This document shows positions 22,638 through 31,928 of a DNA stretch of 64,000 bases, piece by piece. How positions within the stretch are numbered: the first letter of the stretch is position 1; every line of letters starts with the position of its first letter. The DNA lies in assembly GCA_013423325.1 (NCBI GenBank), contig BLJB01000317.1:124001-188000 (forward strand), given 5' to 3'. The notes beneath the pieces are model-generated. The model was not told the DNA's origin, ran no database searches, and was given only the letters and a program-made list of their open reading frames with translations. Both the position numbers and the translations under genes were made by a program. The stretch comes from Usnea hakonensis (Eukaryota > Ascomycota > Lecanoromycetes > Lecanorales > Parmeliaceae).

Positions 22638-23172
22638 TGCGCTTGATGTCTTGGGGCGTAATATAGGGAAGAAGAGTGAGATAGGATCACGAGACGATTG
22701 AGGACAAGATGAATTAGCGGCGCAAACAAAATATGCTGTACTCGAAATACCCTCCGAATATTTCGCCAGGTATAATTATAGAAAGAATGAATCTATGATA
22801 CTTTGAAATGTTTTCATGGAAGGCCAACAAGGCTGAGGAAATTGGTTTTAAAGCAGCGGCATGGTAGTGATCCTTTGATGATCTGGACCATAATTAGTAC
22901 AAGTGGTTGCATGCATTAACGATGATCAAATCTCGATATAGTGAAGATTTGCAGAACGCTAAAGAATGTTGCAGTTACCTCGAGCCGCCCGATGTCACAC
23001 TACTGTAGTGCCTAGAAACCTAGACCTAAGGCAAGGCTTCAGCTCCGATTCTCCGTAGAGAGTGGAAAGAATTGGCAGTAAATTTCATCTGTTTACTCAC
23101 ACTCCTTGTGATGCATATGTACACTTCCTAAGTACCTTCAGTGTTTCTGACTTCTGTTCTGCCTCCTTAAAA
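22638..23172. promoter_or_regulatory. shared divergent upstream region, Hsp70-like and GTPase genes
   Basis: A 535-bp gap between two divergent start codons that must contain both promoters. No known operator could be recognised. Co-regulation is inferred only from arrangement. Confidence 0.4.
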
Positions 23173-24277
23173 ATGGCCAACACTCCTCATCGCGCAGATG
23201 TCCTCAGCATGATACTTGTGATGGGGGTCACAGGTTCTGGCAAAAGTTATTTTATCAACCAGCTAGCTGGAGGAGACGTAGTAAATACCGGTGGAGACCT
23301 GAAGTCCTGTAAACCGCCAATGCTCCGCTATCGTTCTAAGCTTCCACTGTGCTGAATATACGTTAGGCACTGTCACTTGTCAAGCAGTACCCGTAAATAT
23401 AGGGAGAAGTAAAGTCTTGCTTATTGACACCCCCGGCTTCGACGATTCTGGACGTACAGACTCAGAAATCCTCACGGAGATCTCGCGCATACTCTCAGCC
23501 CAGTATGAGGAAGGCCTCAGCCTCAAGGGCGTGATTTACTTACACCGTATCACGGACATTAGGTACGCAGGCAGCTCCGTAAAGACTCTCGAGATTTTCA
23601 AAAAGATTTGCGGACGAATTGCATTGAAGAACGTGCTACTTGTGACAACACGATGGAATGAAATAGACGAAACGTTAGGCGCAAGTCGAGAACAACAGCT
23701 CCGAGATAACTTCTGGGCCTACATGCTGGGCAACGGGTCCACCATGGCACGGTTTTACGGTAACAGAGAGTCGGCAGTAGGAATATCCAGCCAGCTCATG
23801 AGCCGACAAAACATCGTTCTCGAGCTACAGAAGGAATTGGTGGAACAAGGCAAGACTCTGAAGCAAACGGTGGCCGGGGCCTTCGTTAACGATGATGTCA
23901 CGGAGATGAAAGCGCAATATGAGCAGGAGCTCAAAGAAATCGAGAAGCTTCGACAGACACTACAGGAGAGCGACCGCGCTATGAAGAGGAAAGTTCAGAG
24001 TGACTGGGCGAGGGAGCAACAAAGGCTTCAGACTGCGCAAGAGGATGAGGAGCGATTGCGGAGGAACATTGCCGCCGAGGTGCGTGAAGAGATTGAGCAA
24101 AAGAAGCAAAAGAAGAAGTCCAAGGGCGTGTGGAAGCTTATTCCTATGCTTCCAGCCGTTATGGGCATCATCGAGATGTTTGTTGGCATCCCTTCGGGGT
24201 CCACTTCAGTGGTCACATCGTGGTTCTTGGACTCTGGTTTTATGGAGTCGGTCTCTGATTTCTTCTCCAATTTTTAG
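23173..24277 (+). CDS. AIG1/GIMAP-like GTPase with coiled coil and hydrophobic C-terminus
   Basis: Two exons (23173-23308 and 23367-24277, 58-nt intron) sum to 1047 nt, giving 348 aa. The P-loop GVTGSGKS lies at 18-25 and the Walker B/G3 motif DTPGFDD begins at 66, in a context (KVLLIDTPGFDD) typical of the fungal AIG1-like septin-related GTPases. The G4 position reads TTRWNE instead of TKxD, as usual in this fungal group. After the G domain comes a long charged coiled coil from about 165 to 270 (QELKEIEKLRQTLQESD). It is followed by a polybasic KKQKKKSKGVWK and a hydrophobic stretch (LIPMLPAVMGIIEMFVGI) that may bind membrane. Animal GIMAPs act in immune cells and plant AIG1 in pathogen response; the fungal role is unknown. 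The start was chosen as the first ATG giving a full P-loop context. Confidence 0.88.
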
Positions 24278-25109
24278 GACTGGTCTGGCGTCAGCTCATA
24301 GCCAATCTTGCCCGCTGCTACATATAGGGAGCAGGTCGATATACTAAGAGTACAACATATCATTAGCACATTTGGTGTACGTAAGACTGTAAGATATACC
24401 TTCCTCTTGCGGGACCATCCGTTATAGTAGCCTCACCTCAGCCTTCTTTCCCCTCGCCGACATCGCCTTATATTGTTCTTGGCCCTCATCACGACATTCT
24501 TGGAATTCTTCATTGGCTTCCTTAGAAAACGAGACCCTATACTTTGCCTAAGACGACGCCCGTTGGAAATTTGCTATTGTCGGAAATGTGGACGTTGGTA
24601 TGCGTGGAATTGGAGAAGTAAATTCAAAAGACTGATCCAAGTGGGTCATACAGGGGTACCCGCATCGGGGCTCCCGATTTCGGTGGGTCCAGTGGTAAAT
24701 CACGATATTTGAGTTCATGCAGCTAACCATACGGCTCAGCAATAACGTAGCTTTGATAGTTGCGTATGCGGTATCGACCTTCGTGCTACTTCCATACACG
24801 TAGTACTGCCCAAATGCATTTGTCATGTCGCCGAGGCATTACGTCGTCTGTTCTAAATAGTTACCTCCAAATGAAAACATCTGAAACAGTGTTGGGGACG
24901 TATAAAATCTCGCCCATCCGTCCTTTTGGCGCGTGGTCTATGTGGGCGGGCTGAAACTCAAGCTGTAGATCGGGTAGGGGTGAAGTTGCCAAGAGGCTCC
25001 GTCGTCTCTGACGTGGAAAACCAAGAGTTCGAGTTGAACTAGGGTAAAGTAAGGTAGGTAGGTACGGTAACTAGTCTGACGATCTTGACTTAGCGTGATA
25101 GGAGTATTA

Positions 25110-25148
<39 letters not shown>

Positions 25149-25403
25149 ATTAGCCTCAAAGTATGTTAGCCAATACCATTGACCTTTCCGCCTGAAGGTA
25201 GGATTCGCTAAGGTAAGCAATGCCTCCTCGCTGCTTTTACTTCCCAGAATACTAAAACAGGACGAAAGATGCGGTCCGCATGAGGCTACTTTACATGTGC
25301 TTCGGCGGTTCGAAGAGCTCCCTGGCTCTTCGTAAAGAATGGAATATTCATCTCTCGAGTTTGATTGATATCCAATTCTGCGATATTACGTAGCTTATAC
25401 AGT
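24278..25403. other. 1.1-kb intergenic region with GA microsatellite
   Basis: Contains a perfect (GA)n tract of about 33 bp at 25112-25144 and a GGTA-rich patch at 25041-25070 (ggtaaagtaaggtaggtagg). A stretch near 24565-24625 reads like a coding fragment (WKFAIVGNVDVGMRGIGEV) but is closed by stops and has no credible start, so it is left uncalled. Confidence 0.45.
25112..25144. repeat. (GA)n microsatellite
   Basis: About 16 uninterrupted GA units, read directly from the sequence, between the GTPase gene and the next gene. Confidence 0.95.
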
Positions 25404-27222
25404 ATGTCGAGTAATTTCGGCACTAAGAAAAAACCTGTCAGTTCGACTGGGCGAGGTGACCATGGCTCTCACCGGGATTCTGCCAGCAACGCTGCGCAAC
25501 ATCCATCCAATGACAAGCATTCACAATCTATATCCGATCAGCAGGGTCGTGATGAGGGCTATACCACTAACGCTGGGCAATATCCATCCGGTGACACGCA
25601 CTCACAGCCTATGAGGAAGCCAACTCTACCACCACACCCACAAGATCAACAGCGTCGGGATGAGGGCTATAATCAGACCTACGACACGAAAAGTCAAGGA
25701 CATAGACGACCGAGCGTGACGAGCCCCGAAGACGGTTCGAACCGAATACCTCCTGCAGATCTCGCTCGACACGACGATCATGGGCAGCGCGGAGCAAATG
25801 TAGGGTATGGTGGTTCCTCTAGACACAGTAAAGATGGTTACAATGGCCGAACCAGACCCAAAGAAGGTAGGATTTCAGCAAAACAGAGGTTGATCCGTTG
25901 TTAATGCGACGATAAGAGGCCTACCCTCCACGTGGAGAAGACAGCGGTCAAAAGCCAGTAAGTTGCCAATTTACACTCGTCTTATACAGCAAGTTCTTGG
26001 CGCTGATTATTTGAAGTTCTCCTTGCGAGCCACTTTCAAGAAATTTGCCGCGGGAGTAGCTGAAAATTACGATGATGAGGTTATGCCGTCAGAGGAGCAC
26101 GAGATGAGGCCTGAAGCTCGTATTCGGACCCTGCAACAGCAACTTCACCTCCTCAAAGCAGACAATGATGCTCAAGCGAGGACTATAGAAGACCTCCGCC
26201 GAGACCTTCAAATCGAGGCTGAGAACAGCAAGAAGATCAAGGAATCGGCCAATAAAATGGCGTACGCGATGGAAAGTAAGGACCTCTACGTCGGCCGACA
26301 AGACAGCGATGACGCTGTTTACTCCCGATTTCAGGTTCTTATTGGGCATATCAAGACTTGGTCGGTCCCTTTTGCACAAGATAACCCACCATCTCACCTC
26401 GAATTTTCACCCGAGGTGGTTGAGGAATTTCGGAAAGTAGCTCCCGCAGTGACAGATTTCACTAGCTTCCTACAGATCCCAAAAAACATGCGTCTCTTCG
26501 TTCGCGGTTATGTTAGCTTGGTTATAGCTGAAACGCTGTTCCGCACACTCCCAACCGCAACTCATTCCGGGTCCAGTGCGGAAGACATCTGGATGCATAG
26601 GAAGCTCGCCCATGGTGTGTATGCCATAGAGAACAGACTCTTTTACGCAGGTAAGCCGATCCTTTGCTGCGTAGATTGCGCACCAACTAAAATCGTTCAA
26701 GACCGGAAATCCATCTCGGCAAGGGAGCTCCATGACTGGAGAGCTTTGACCACGACTTTGGTATCTAAGTTGGATGACGGAACAAGCAAAACGGGCGAAG
26801 GGATGGAGAAACATGTCACACACTGTAGTGATCGCATCATGCGTGTCGTCGGCAACTGGGTCGGGCCTGATAACAAAAAAGCGCTAGAAGAGGACCTTTT
26901 AACAGTGCTCCTTCAGGCAGTGAAGCTTTCGCAGACCCTGCGCTGTCAAAGAGCATACTGGTCTGTTCGCCATCTGGGCGACACTATCCATCCGGGACCT
27001 CAGTCTGGACCGCCGAATGGCTTATTCTTCTTCAATGACGCTTCGATGGATGATAAGTATGGAGAAGGAGATAGCGATGAGGAAGGCGCCAATGCTCCAT
27101 TTAGCAAGATTGTTGAGGTTTTCGTAACGCCGGGACTTTTCAAGAGCGGCAATTCGGATGGTGAGCGCTTTGATATCGAAACATGCGTTGAGCGATCAGA
27201 AGTCAAGTGTCGTGCTCTGTAG
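25404..27222 (+). CDS. conserved fungal protein of unknown function, disordered N-terminus
   Basis: The ATG at 25404 (MSSNFGTKKKPVSS) opens a Ser/Gln/Gly-rich tail with an imperfect duplication: HPSNDKHSQSISDQQGRDEGY and later YPSGDTHSQP...DQQRRDEGY. Near 25865 a GTAGGA donor, a short middle exon (about 25918-25957, reading AYPPRGEDSGQKP) and an acceptor TATACAG at about 25989 link it to the long second part. That second intron would be only about 32 nt, so the exon structure here is uncertain. The downstream part has a coiled coil (RIRTLQQQLHLLKADND) and a helical domain running DDAVYSRFQVLIGHIKTWS, then KNMRLFVRGYVSLVIAETLF and LLTVLLQAVKLSQTLRCQRAYW. This architecture recurs in filamentous ascomycetes without assigned function. 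It lies downstream of the AIG1-like GTPase on the same strand. Confidence 0.72.
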
Positions 27223-28203
27223 AAGTGGATCGGTGGAGAAATTTCAGCATGGGACGTGGTGTATCAAATCCACCCGGCTGTTTGCTGCCGTATTTCCTTT
27301 TCTATGCCTACTGGCTCTGCGTTTGAGGGACGCCTGCTGCACTTGAAAGACGTCTTCCACGGCGCAGGTCCCAAGCAACACGTCTCATGCTGCGGCCACT
27401 GTACTTTGGCAAAGTCAAAGGAGTCGACTGTGATGCAGTTGTCTCACAAGGGCAGTCAGCGCCTAGACTTTGGACTCAAGAGATATTAATCTGCGTACCA
27501 TCAAAAGCAAAGCAAGCAGGCAAGCTAGCCCAGCCGAAAATAACCTGCACTCAGGGCCCGCGAAAGACAGCAAGATATGTTTCTACCAACACTTACGATT
27601 CGATCACGAACACCTCAGTTACGGAACTTTTGGTATATAAATTACTCTTATCAACTATTTATACAAGTTGTCAACCAAAATTAAAAGCGTATATTGAATT
27701 GTTGAAGATTTATTCAACGTCAGAATTGAGCCCTCGCTACCTCGGTAGCGGAAGAAGTTATATCCGAAACTTGGTTCTCTTATCTAATCTGGACGTTTAG
27801 GGTTTAGGGTCGCGGCGATCCTTGGCTGATTCCGCGGGAAAAAAATACATGTACTCTACTCTTGTACTGGTCCTGTCATCATTTAGGCACGACTAATGAC
27901 CTTACCTTCTTTCAAGCAGCTGGAAAGAACCTCAGCGAGCTTGACTGCGGAGACTATCGTGTAAACGCTTACAAAGCTCTCTTGCCCATGTTTTCTGCAT
28001 ACTTCACCATGTCGAGCGGCTCGACACAGCTCGCGCTGTGCCAGTAAGGCAGAGAAATCGCCACGATAGCGAACCACCAGCATCTAAACCACCCACTCCT
28101 CTCAACTTTAGCAACTACTCGTTGTACTTCAACCAACTCCTCTTTTTCTTTCGGCTCTAGCCTGGCGCTGCCACCCTTCCATTCCTTTCCTGCCATCCTC
28201 GCC
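27223..28203. other. intergenic region, about 1 kb, no supported gene
   Basis: Holds the 3' UTR of the preceding gene and the promoter of DGK1. A 137-codon frame at 27387-27800 has biased, non-conserved-looking content and is not called. A doublet of tttaggg at 27797-27810 is too short to mean a telomeric relic. Confidence 0.4.
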
Positions 28204-29352
28204 ATGTCACAACAATATCAAACACCGGGCACCCCTCGCATCATCTCCCCCACGCCCACCGAGACCGACAGTCACCATGACAGCTACTTCGCCCCCATCA
28301 CACGCTCCGCCACCGCCAAAAGGCCCCCCACCCCCTCACCCATATCCGAAGACTCAGAACCCGACTCCCCCTCCTCAGACTCCAGCCTCGAAAAGCGCGC
28401 CCGAGCCCGCAGCCGGAGTCCCAAAACCCTCGCCAAACGACAAAAAGAAGCCGCAGCCTCCAATAAATCGACCCAACCCCCGAAAAAGCCCTCAGATAAC
28501 ACCTTATCCCCAACCAACGGCCATCTCTCCCCGTCCTCCGCCGCGTCCGCAGACTCCTCCTACTGGCGCTCCATATCCCGCTCCCCCTCCCCCCTCGGTC
28601 TCATCCCCATCCACCGCCACTGGCGCTCCTTCGTCCACCGACACGAAATACCTCGCAAAGCCCTACACGTCTCCATCGGCTTCTTCACCCTACACCTCTA
28701 CGCGCGCGGGACGTCCGCTGCCTCGATACACCCCTGGCTGCTCGGCGCCATGATCCCCATCGCGAGCGCCGACTTCGCGCGGCACAATTTCCCGTCCTTC
28801 AACAGACTGTACATCCGGGTGCTCGGGGCGCTGATGCGGGAAAGCGAGGTCGACGGGTACAACGGCGTGATATGGTACCTGCTGGGCGCGTGGACGGTGC
28901 TGCGGTTCTACCCGAAAGACGTGGGCGTCATGTCGGTGCTGCTGCTCAGTTGGTGCGACACGGCCGCCAGCACCTTTGGACGGCTGTGGGGCCGCTACAC
29001 GCCGCGGCTGCGACGGGGCAAGAGTGTAGCGGGGAGCGCCGCGGCGGTGGTCGTGGGGTTGATGACCGCGGTCGTGTTTTGGGGATGGGCGGTGCCGGCC
29101 TACGGGCACGGGGACGAAGGGTTCATGTTCAAAGGAAAATTGGGACTGCCTGTGGCTGTTAGGGACAGTATCGGGTTGAAGGAGGGCCAGGGCGAAGTGG
29201 GTGGATGGGTAGCATTGGGTGTAGTGAGCGTCTGGAGCGGGCTGGTAGCGAGCGCGAGCGAAGTCGTTGATCTTTTTGGCTGGGATGACAATTTGACGAT
29301 TCCAGTGCTCAGCGGGCTTGGGCTGTGGGGGTTTTTTAAAGCGTTTTGTTGA
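28204..29352 (+). CDS. dgk1: CTP-dependent diacylglycerol kinase, Dgk1-like
   Basis: Single exon, 382 aa, ATG at 28204. The first about 130 residues are Ser/Pro-rich and cytosolic. The catalytic part begins with HEIPRKALHVSIGF at about 148-161, the signature of the Dgk1/dolichol-kinase/CDP-DAG-synthase fold. It continues through several hydrophobic segments with GVIWYLLGAWTVLRFYPKDVG and the acidic motif SWCDTAASTFGRLWGR, whose Asp is expected to help bind CTP-Mg. It ends with LVASASEVVDLFGWDDNLTI, again typical. Dgk1 converts diacylglycerol to phosphatidate at the ER/nuclear envelope and opposes the Pah1 lipin. The third-position GC content is visibly high in this gene, which produces long shadow frames on both strands. 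Confidence 0.9.
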   Translation: MSQQYQTPGTPRIISPTPTETDSHHDSYFAPITRSATAKRPPTPSPISEDSEPDSPSSDSSLEKRARARSRSPKTLAKRQKEAAASNKSTQPPKKPSDNTLSPTNGHLSPSSAASADSSYWRSISRSPSPLGLIPIHRHWRSFVHRHEIPRKALHVSIGFFTLHLYARGTSAASIHPWLLGAMIPIASADFARHNFPSFNRLYIRVLGALMRESEVDGYNGVIWYLLGAWTVLRFYPKDVGVMSVLLLSWCDTAASTFGRLWGRYTPRLRRGKSVAGSAAAVVVGLMTAVVFWGWAVPAYGHGDEGFMFKGKLGLPVAVRDSIGLKEGQGEVGGWVALGVVSVWSGLVASASEVVDLFGWDDNLTIPVLSGLGLWGFFKAFC

Positions 29353-29623
29353 CATTTTGGGGGGGGGGAACTTGATATCAATGAATGTCTCAACTCAGTG
29401 CAGTTCGGTCTGCGTGAACACCATCACTAACATGACTATGGGAACATCTTGACCTATTAAAGACCCCTCCTCCCTCATCCTATCAAGCGCCACATAATCG
29501 CGCTTTTATACCCAAGGCCGCGGACAAGTCGTACTTATAACCTGCCAAGCATCGCCATCACACCCCCTCTGCGCTCTCGCCACCAAGCACAACATCCCTC
29601 TACTTTCCCACCCCACCCACCCC

Positions 29624-31243
29624 TCACACCAGCACGACCTCAACAGCAACCCCACACCTCCCCCCCTCCTCCTCCCAACACGGCGCCCCATCAATAATCT
29701 CCAACAACACCTCAAAGCAATCCGGGAAATCGCGCTTCAACAGAATCGCCCTATCAACATCCTTCTCCCCCTTCCAAGTAAACGTAGCCCTAATGCCCGA
29801 CACAGGGCTGATATCCTGTCCCGCGCCCGGATGCGCCGATACAGCGAGGACGGAAGTGAAAAGGGCGGAGAGGGTCATGCAGGAGCGGAGTTTGAGGGGC
29901 ACGGCGTCGGTGGAGAGGGGGATGGCGACGAAGAGGGTTGTGCGGGATTGTTTGTGGGGGGGCAGGAGGGTGGATGTGGAGTCTGTGGATTGGGGATACG
30001 CGGATGTTGGCGGGGTGGAGAAGCGGGAGGCGAGTTGTGAGGGGGTGGATGGTGTTGGGTGCGGGGAGCGGTTGATTGTTGGGAGCTGGGGGGATTTGGG
30101 GTTTAGGGGACTTGAGATGGAGATTTGGCGCCTTCGCTTCGGTGGTCGCGCTAGAGAGGTAGGCTCTGTGCGGGGTTGTCCTTGATTTTGTGGTCCATGT
30201 GCTTGCGGAGCGTCTGGGGTGTTTCCGAGTGAGGGTCTACGATACTCGCTGTCTTCGGAGCGCTCTGCTGGTGCGTAGTGCTGTCTTGGAGAACCAAGGA
30301 CGCTGTTCTCGTTGGATCTGGAGGGGAGACGGCCGTCTTTTTGTATCTCAGGATACACTTTTGAAAGACCTCCTTGAGAAGGCGACCTTTGTTCAAATTC
30401 GCGCAGACTGATCAGAGAGTGCTCTTCACGCCCCTTTAGAGACGATGCATCCTGCCTAGGGACCGAGGCAGGATCTTTCCCGGAGGTCGCAGGACCGTAG
30501 TCCTGACGACCGATTTGTGCTGTGGAAGGAGACACCTGAACCTCACGAGATTTAGCTGGTACCAATCTGGGAGAATTGTATGCTGCTTGAATAGAACGCT
30601 GCTGTTCGCTGGCCCACCGTTGAGATGCAGCATTTTCTGGGTCTGACTTGGTCGGAGGTGCTGAAGATCGATTAGGGTGAGATATCGAAGAACCTTCTGA
30701 AGGCCGCCTATCAAGCTGTGGAGTGCACGGATCCTTCATCAAAGTCGGTTTGGGACGGCTATCAAGCTTGCCAGAGGATGCACTATAAGGCATATCAGAG
30801 TGCGTCTGCATGTGGTTTGTATGCCGTGTCTTCGGATTGATATTGAGTTCTCGAAAGTCTCCCAGATGTTTCTTCCACTTATCGATCATACCGGGTCGAT
30901 ATAGCTTACCATTCTGATCTGGAAAGCTTCCAAACATTGCGATGCGGCCTGTGGAAGAGTCCTCTTTCACAATGATTCGGTGTCCTCCGGTGTCAACGGT
31001 ACCAAAGGTGTAGTGATGATTCCATAGCCTATAGACCATCTCAACTTCCACGGGTGGCCCTTGCTGCCGGTCGTCAATAGGCCGTATAAGTACCACTTTA
31101 CGTTCATCTGCTCTGGTATTGCCTATGTTCTTTTCAATGAATGGAGGTGGCACATGCTCATACAAATGTCTCGCGTCATTGAGCCAATCAATGACTTGAT
31201 CATCGGGGAGTCTTTCCGGATTGGGTCGCATTCTTCTGACCAT
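29624..31243 (-). CDS. conserved fungal protein, unknown function
   Basis: Uninterrupted frame of 539 aa from the ATG at 31243. The N-terminal about 170 residues look folded (LPDDQVIDWLNDARHLYEHV, EVEMVYRLWNHHYTFGTVDT, GRIAMFGSFPDQNGKLYRPG). The centre, about 180-430, is Ser/Pro/Gln-rich and probably disordered with basic clusters (PPKRRRQ). The last 100 residues form a second apparently folded block beginning TTLFVAIPLSTDAVPLKL and continuing ALFTSVLAVSAH, then CFEVLLEIIDGAPCWEEEGG. I do not recognise either end. The two ordered ends around a long linker suggest a regulatory or scaffold protein, which is inference only. Extra 5' exons cannot be excluded. Converges with DGK1 across 271 bp. 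Confidence 0.75.
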   Translation of the reverse strand: MVRRMRPNPERLPDDQVIDWLNDARHLYEHVPPPFIEKNIGNTRADERKVVLIRPIDDRQQGPPVEVEMVYRLWNHHYTFGTVDTGGHRIIVKEDSSTGRIAMFGSFPDQNGKLYRPGMIDKWKKHLGDFRELNINPKTRHTNHMQTHSDMPYSASSGKLDSRPKPTLMKDPCTPQLDRRPSEGSSISHPNRSSAPPTKSDPENAASQRWASEQQRSIQAAYNSPRLVPAKSREVQVSPSTAQIGRQDYGPATSGKDPASVPRQDASSLKGREEHSLISLREFEQRSPSQGGLSKVYPEIQKDGRLPSRSNENSVLGSPRQHYAPAERSEDSEYRRPSLGNTPDAPQAHGPQNQGQPRTEPTSLARPPKRRRQISISSPLNPKSPQLPTINRSPHPTPSTPSQLASRFSTPPTSAYPQSTDSTSTLLPPHKQSRTTLFVAIPLSTDAVPLKLRSCMTLSALFTSVLAVSAHPGAGQDISPVSGIRATFTWKGEKDVDRAILLKRDFPDCFEVLLEIIDGAPCWEEEGGRCGVAVEVVLV

Positions 31244-31928
31244 GGAACCATTTATGGATGATGTATCATTTTCTGTAACGGATGATTATTAGTCTGCGTC
31301 ATGTTCGACGCAAGTGATGACCATCACAGGTTCTTGTCTTTTGCATCTTGATAGTCGCGGGAACGGCTCTTACCTTGGGGGACGCGCATTTCATGGTTGT
31401 CTCTTGTCATCGAAACCCGGCAGTGTCAGAATCCCTGATCACCATGGACGCTCTTTGGAGTTCAGTTAGATTTGGGTATCAATAGAAAGCCTCATGTCAC
31501 TTTCTTGACTTTATTTCCCCGCTTACATTGGATTTAATCACTACTCTGAGACAAGCAGTAGCAACATAGTGATCAACCATGGACATGGACCATAATTCCG
31601 TCTTCCTCTGAAATAACGCGCGGTTTCCTAGAATTTAATCGCTTCGTGAAGCTCGCTGGATCTTTCAGACTATGATATAAAATTCTATGTCAGGTGATTC
31701 ACGACATATCAAAGCGCTGCCGAGGCATCAATATTACAATAATGCCAAGAAATAAAATAAAATACAATTAGCTCGTTACATATTTGTACATCTAATCCAA
31801 ATCATGTTATTGTCATATCATCATCATGCCATAAAGGTCTTTTGGCCAGGTCTCCGACGCTAATTTACAGCACAAAGAGCGGGATAAGGGAAAGCAGACA
31901 TGAGTCCTGAGAGCCTCTCATAGCCTCC
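31244..31928. other. divergent intergenic region upstream of Arp10
   Basis: A 685-bp region between divergent genes. No ORF or repeat was recognised; it is moderately AT-rich around 31700-31800. Confidence 0.4.

Noticed and set aside
24473..24712. 79-codon frame and a coding-like fragment before the orphan gene
   Set aside because: No start context, closed by stops in the promising frame, no identifiable family.
27387..27800. 137-codon plus-strand frame
   Set aside because: Starts at a non-ATG codon and has no family resemblance; probably non-coding 3' flank.
27797..27810. Two tttaggg units resembling telomeric DNA
   Set aside because: Fungal telomeres are usually ttaggg; two units occur easily by chance.
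28690..29355. 221-codon minus-strand frame opposite DGK1
   Set aside because: Caused by high third-position GC of the DGK1 gene; repetitive Pro/Arg/His content, no domain.
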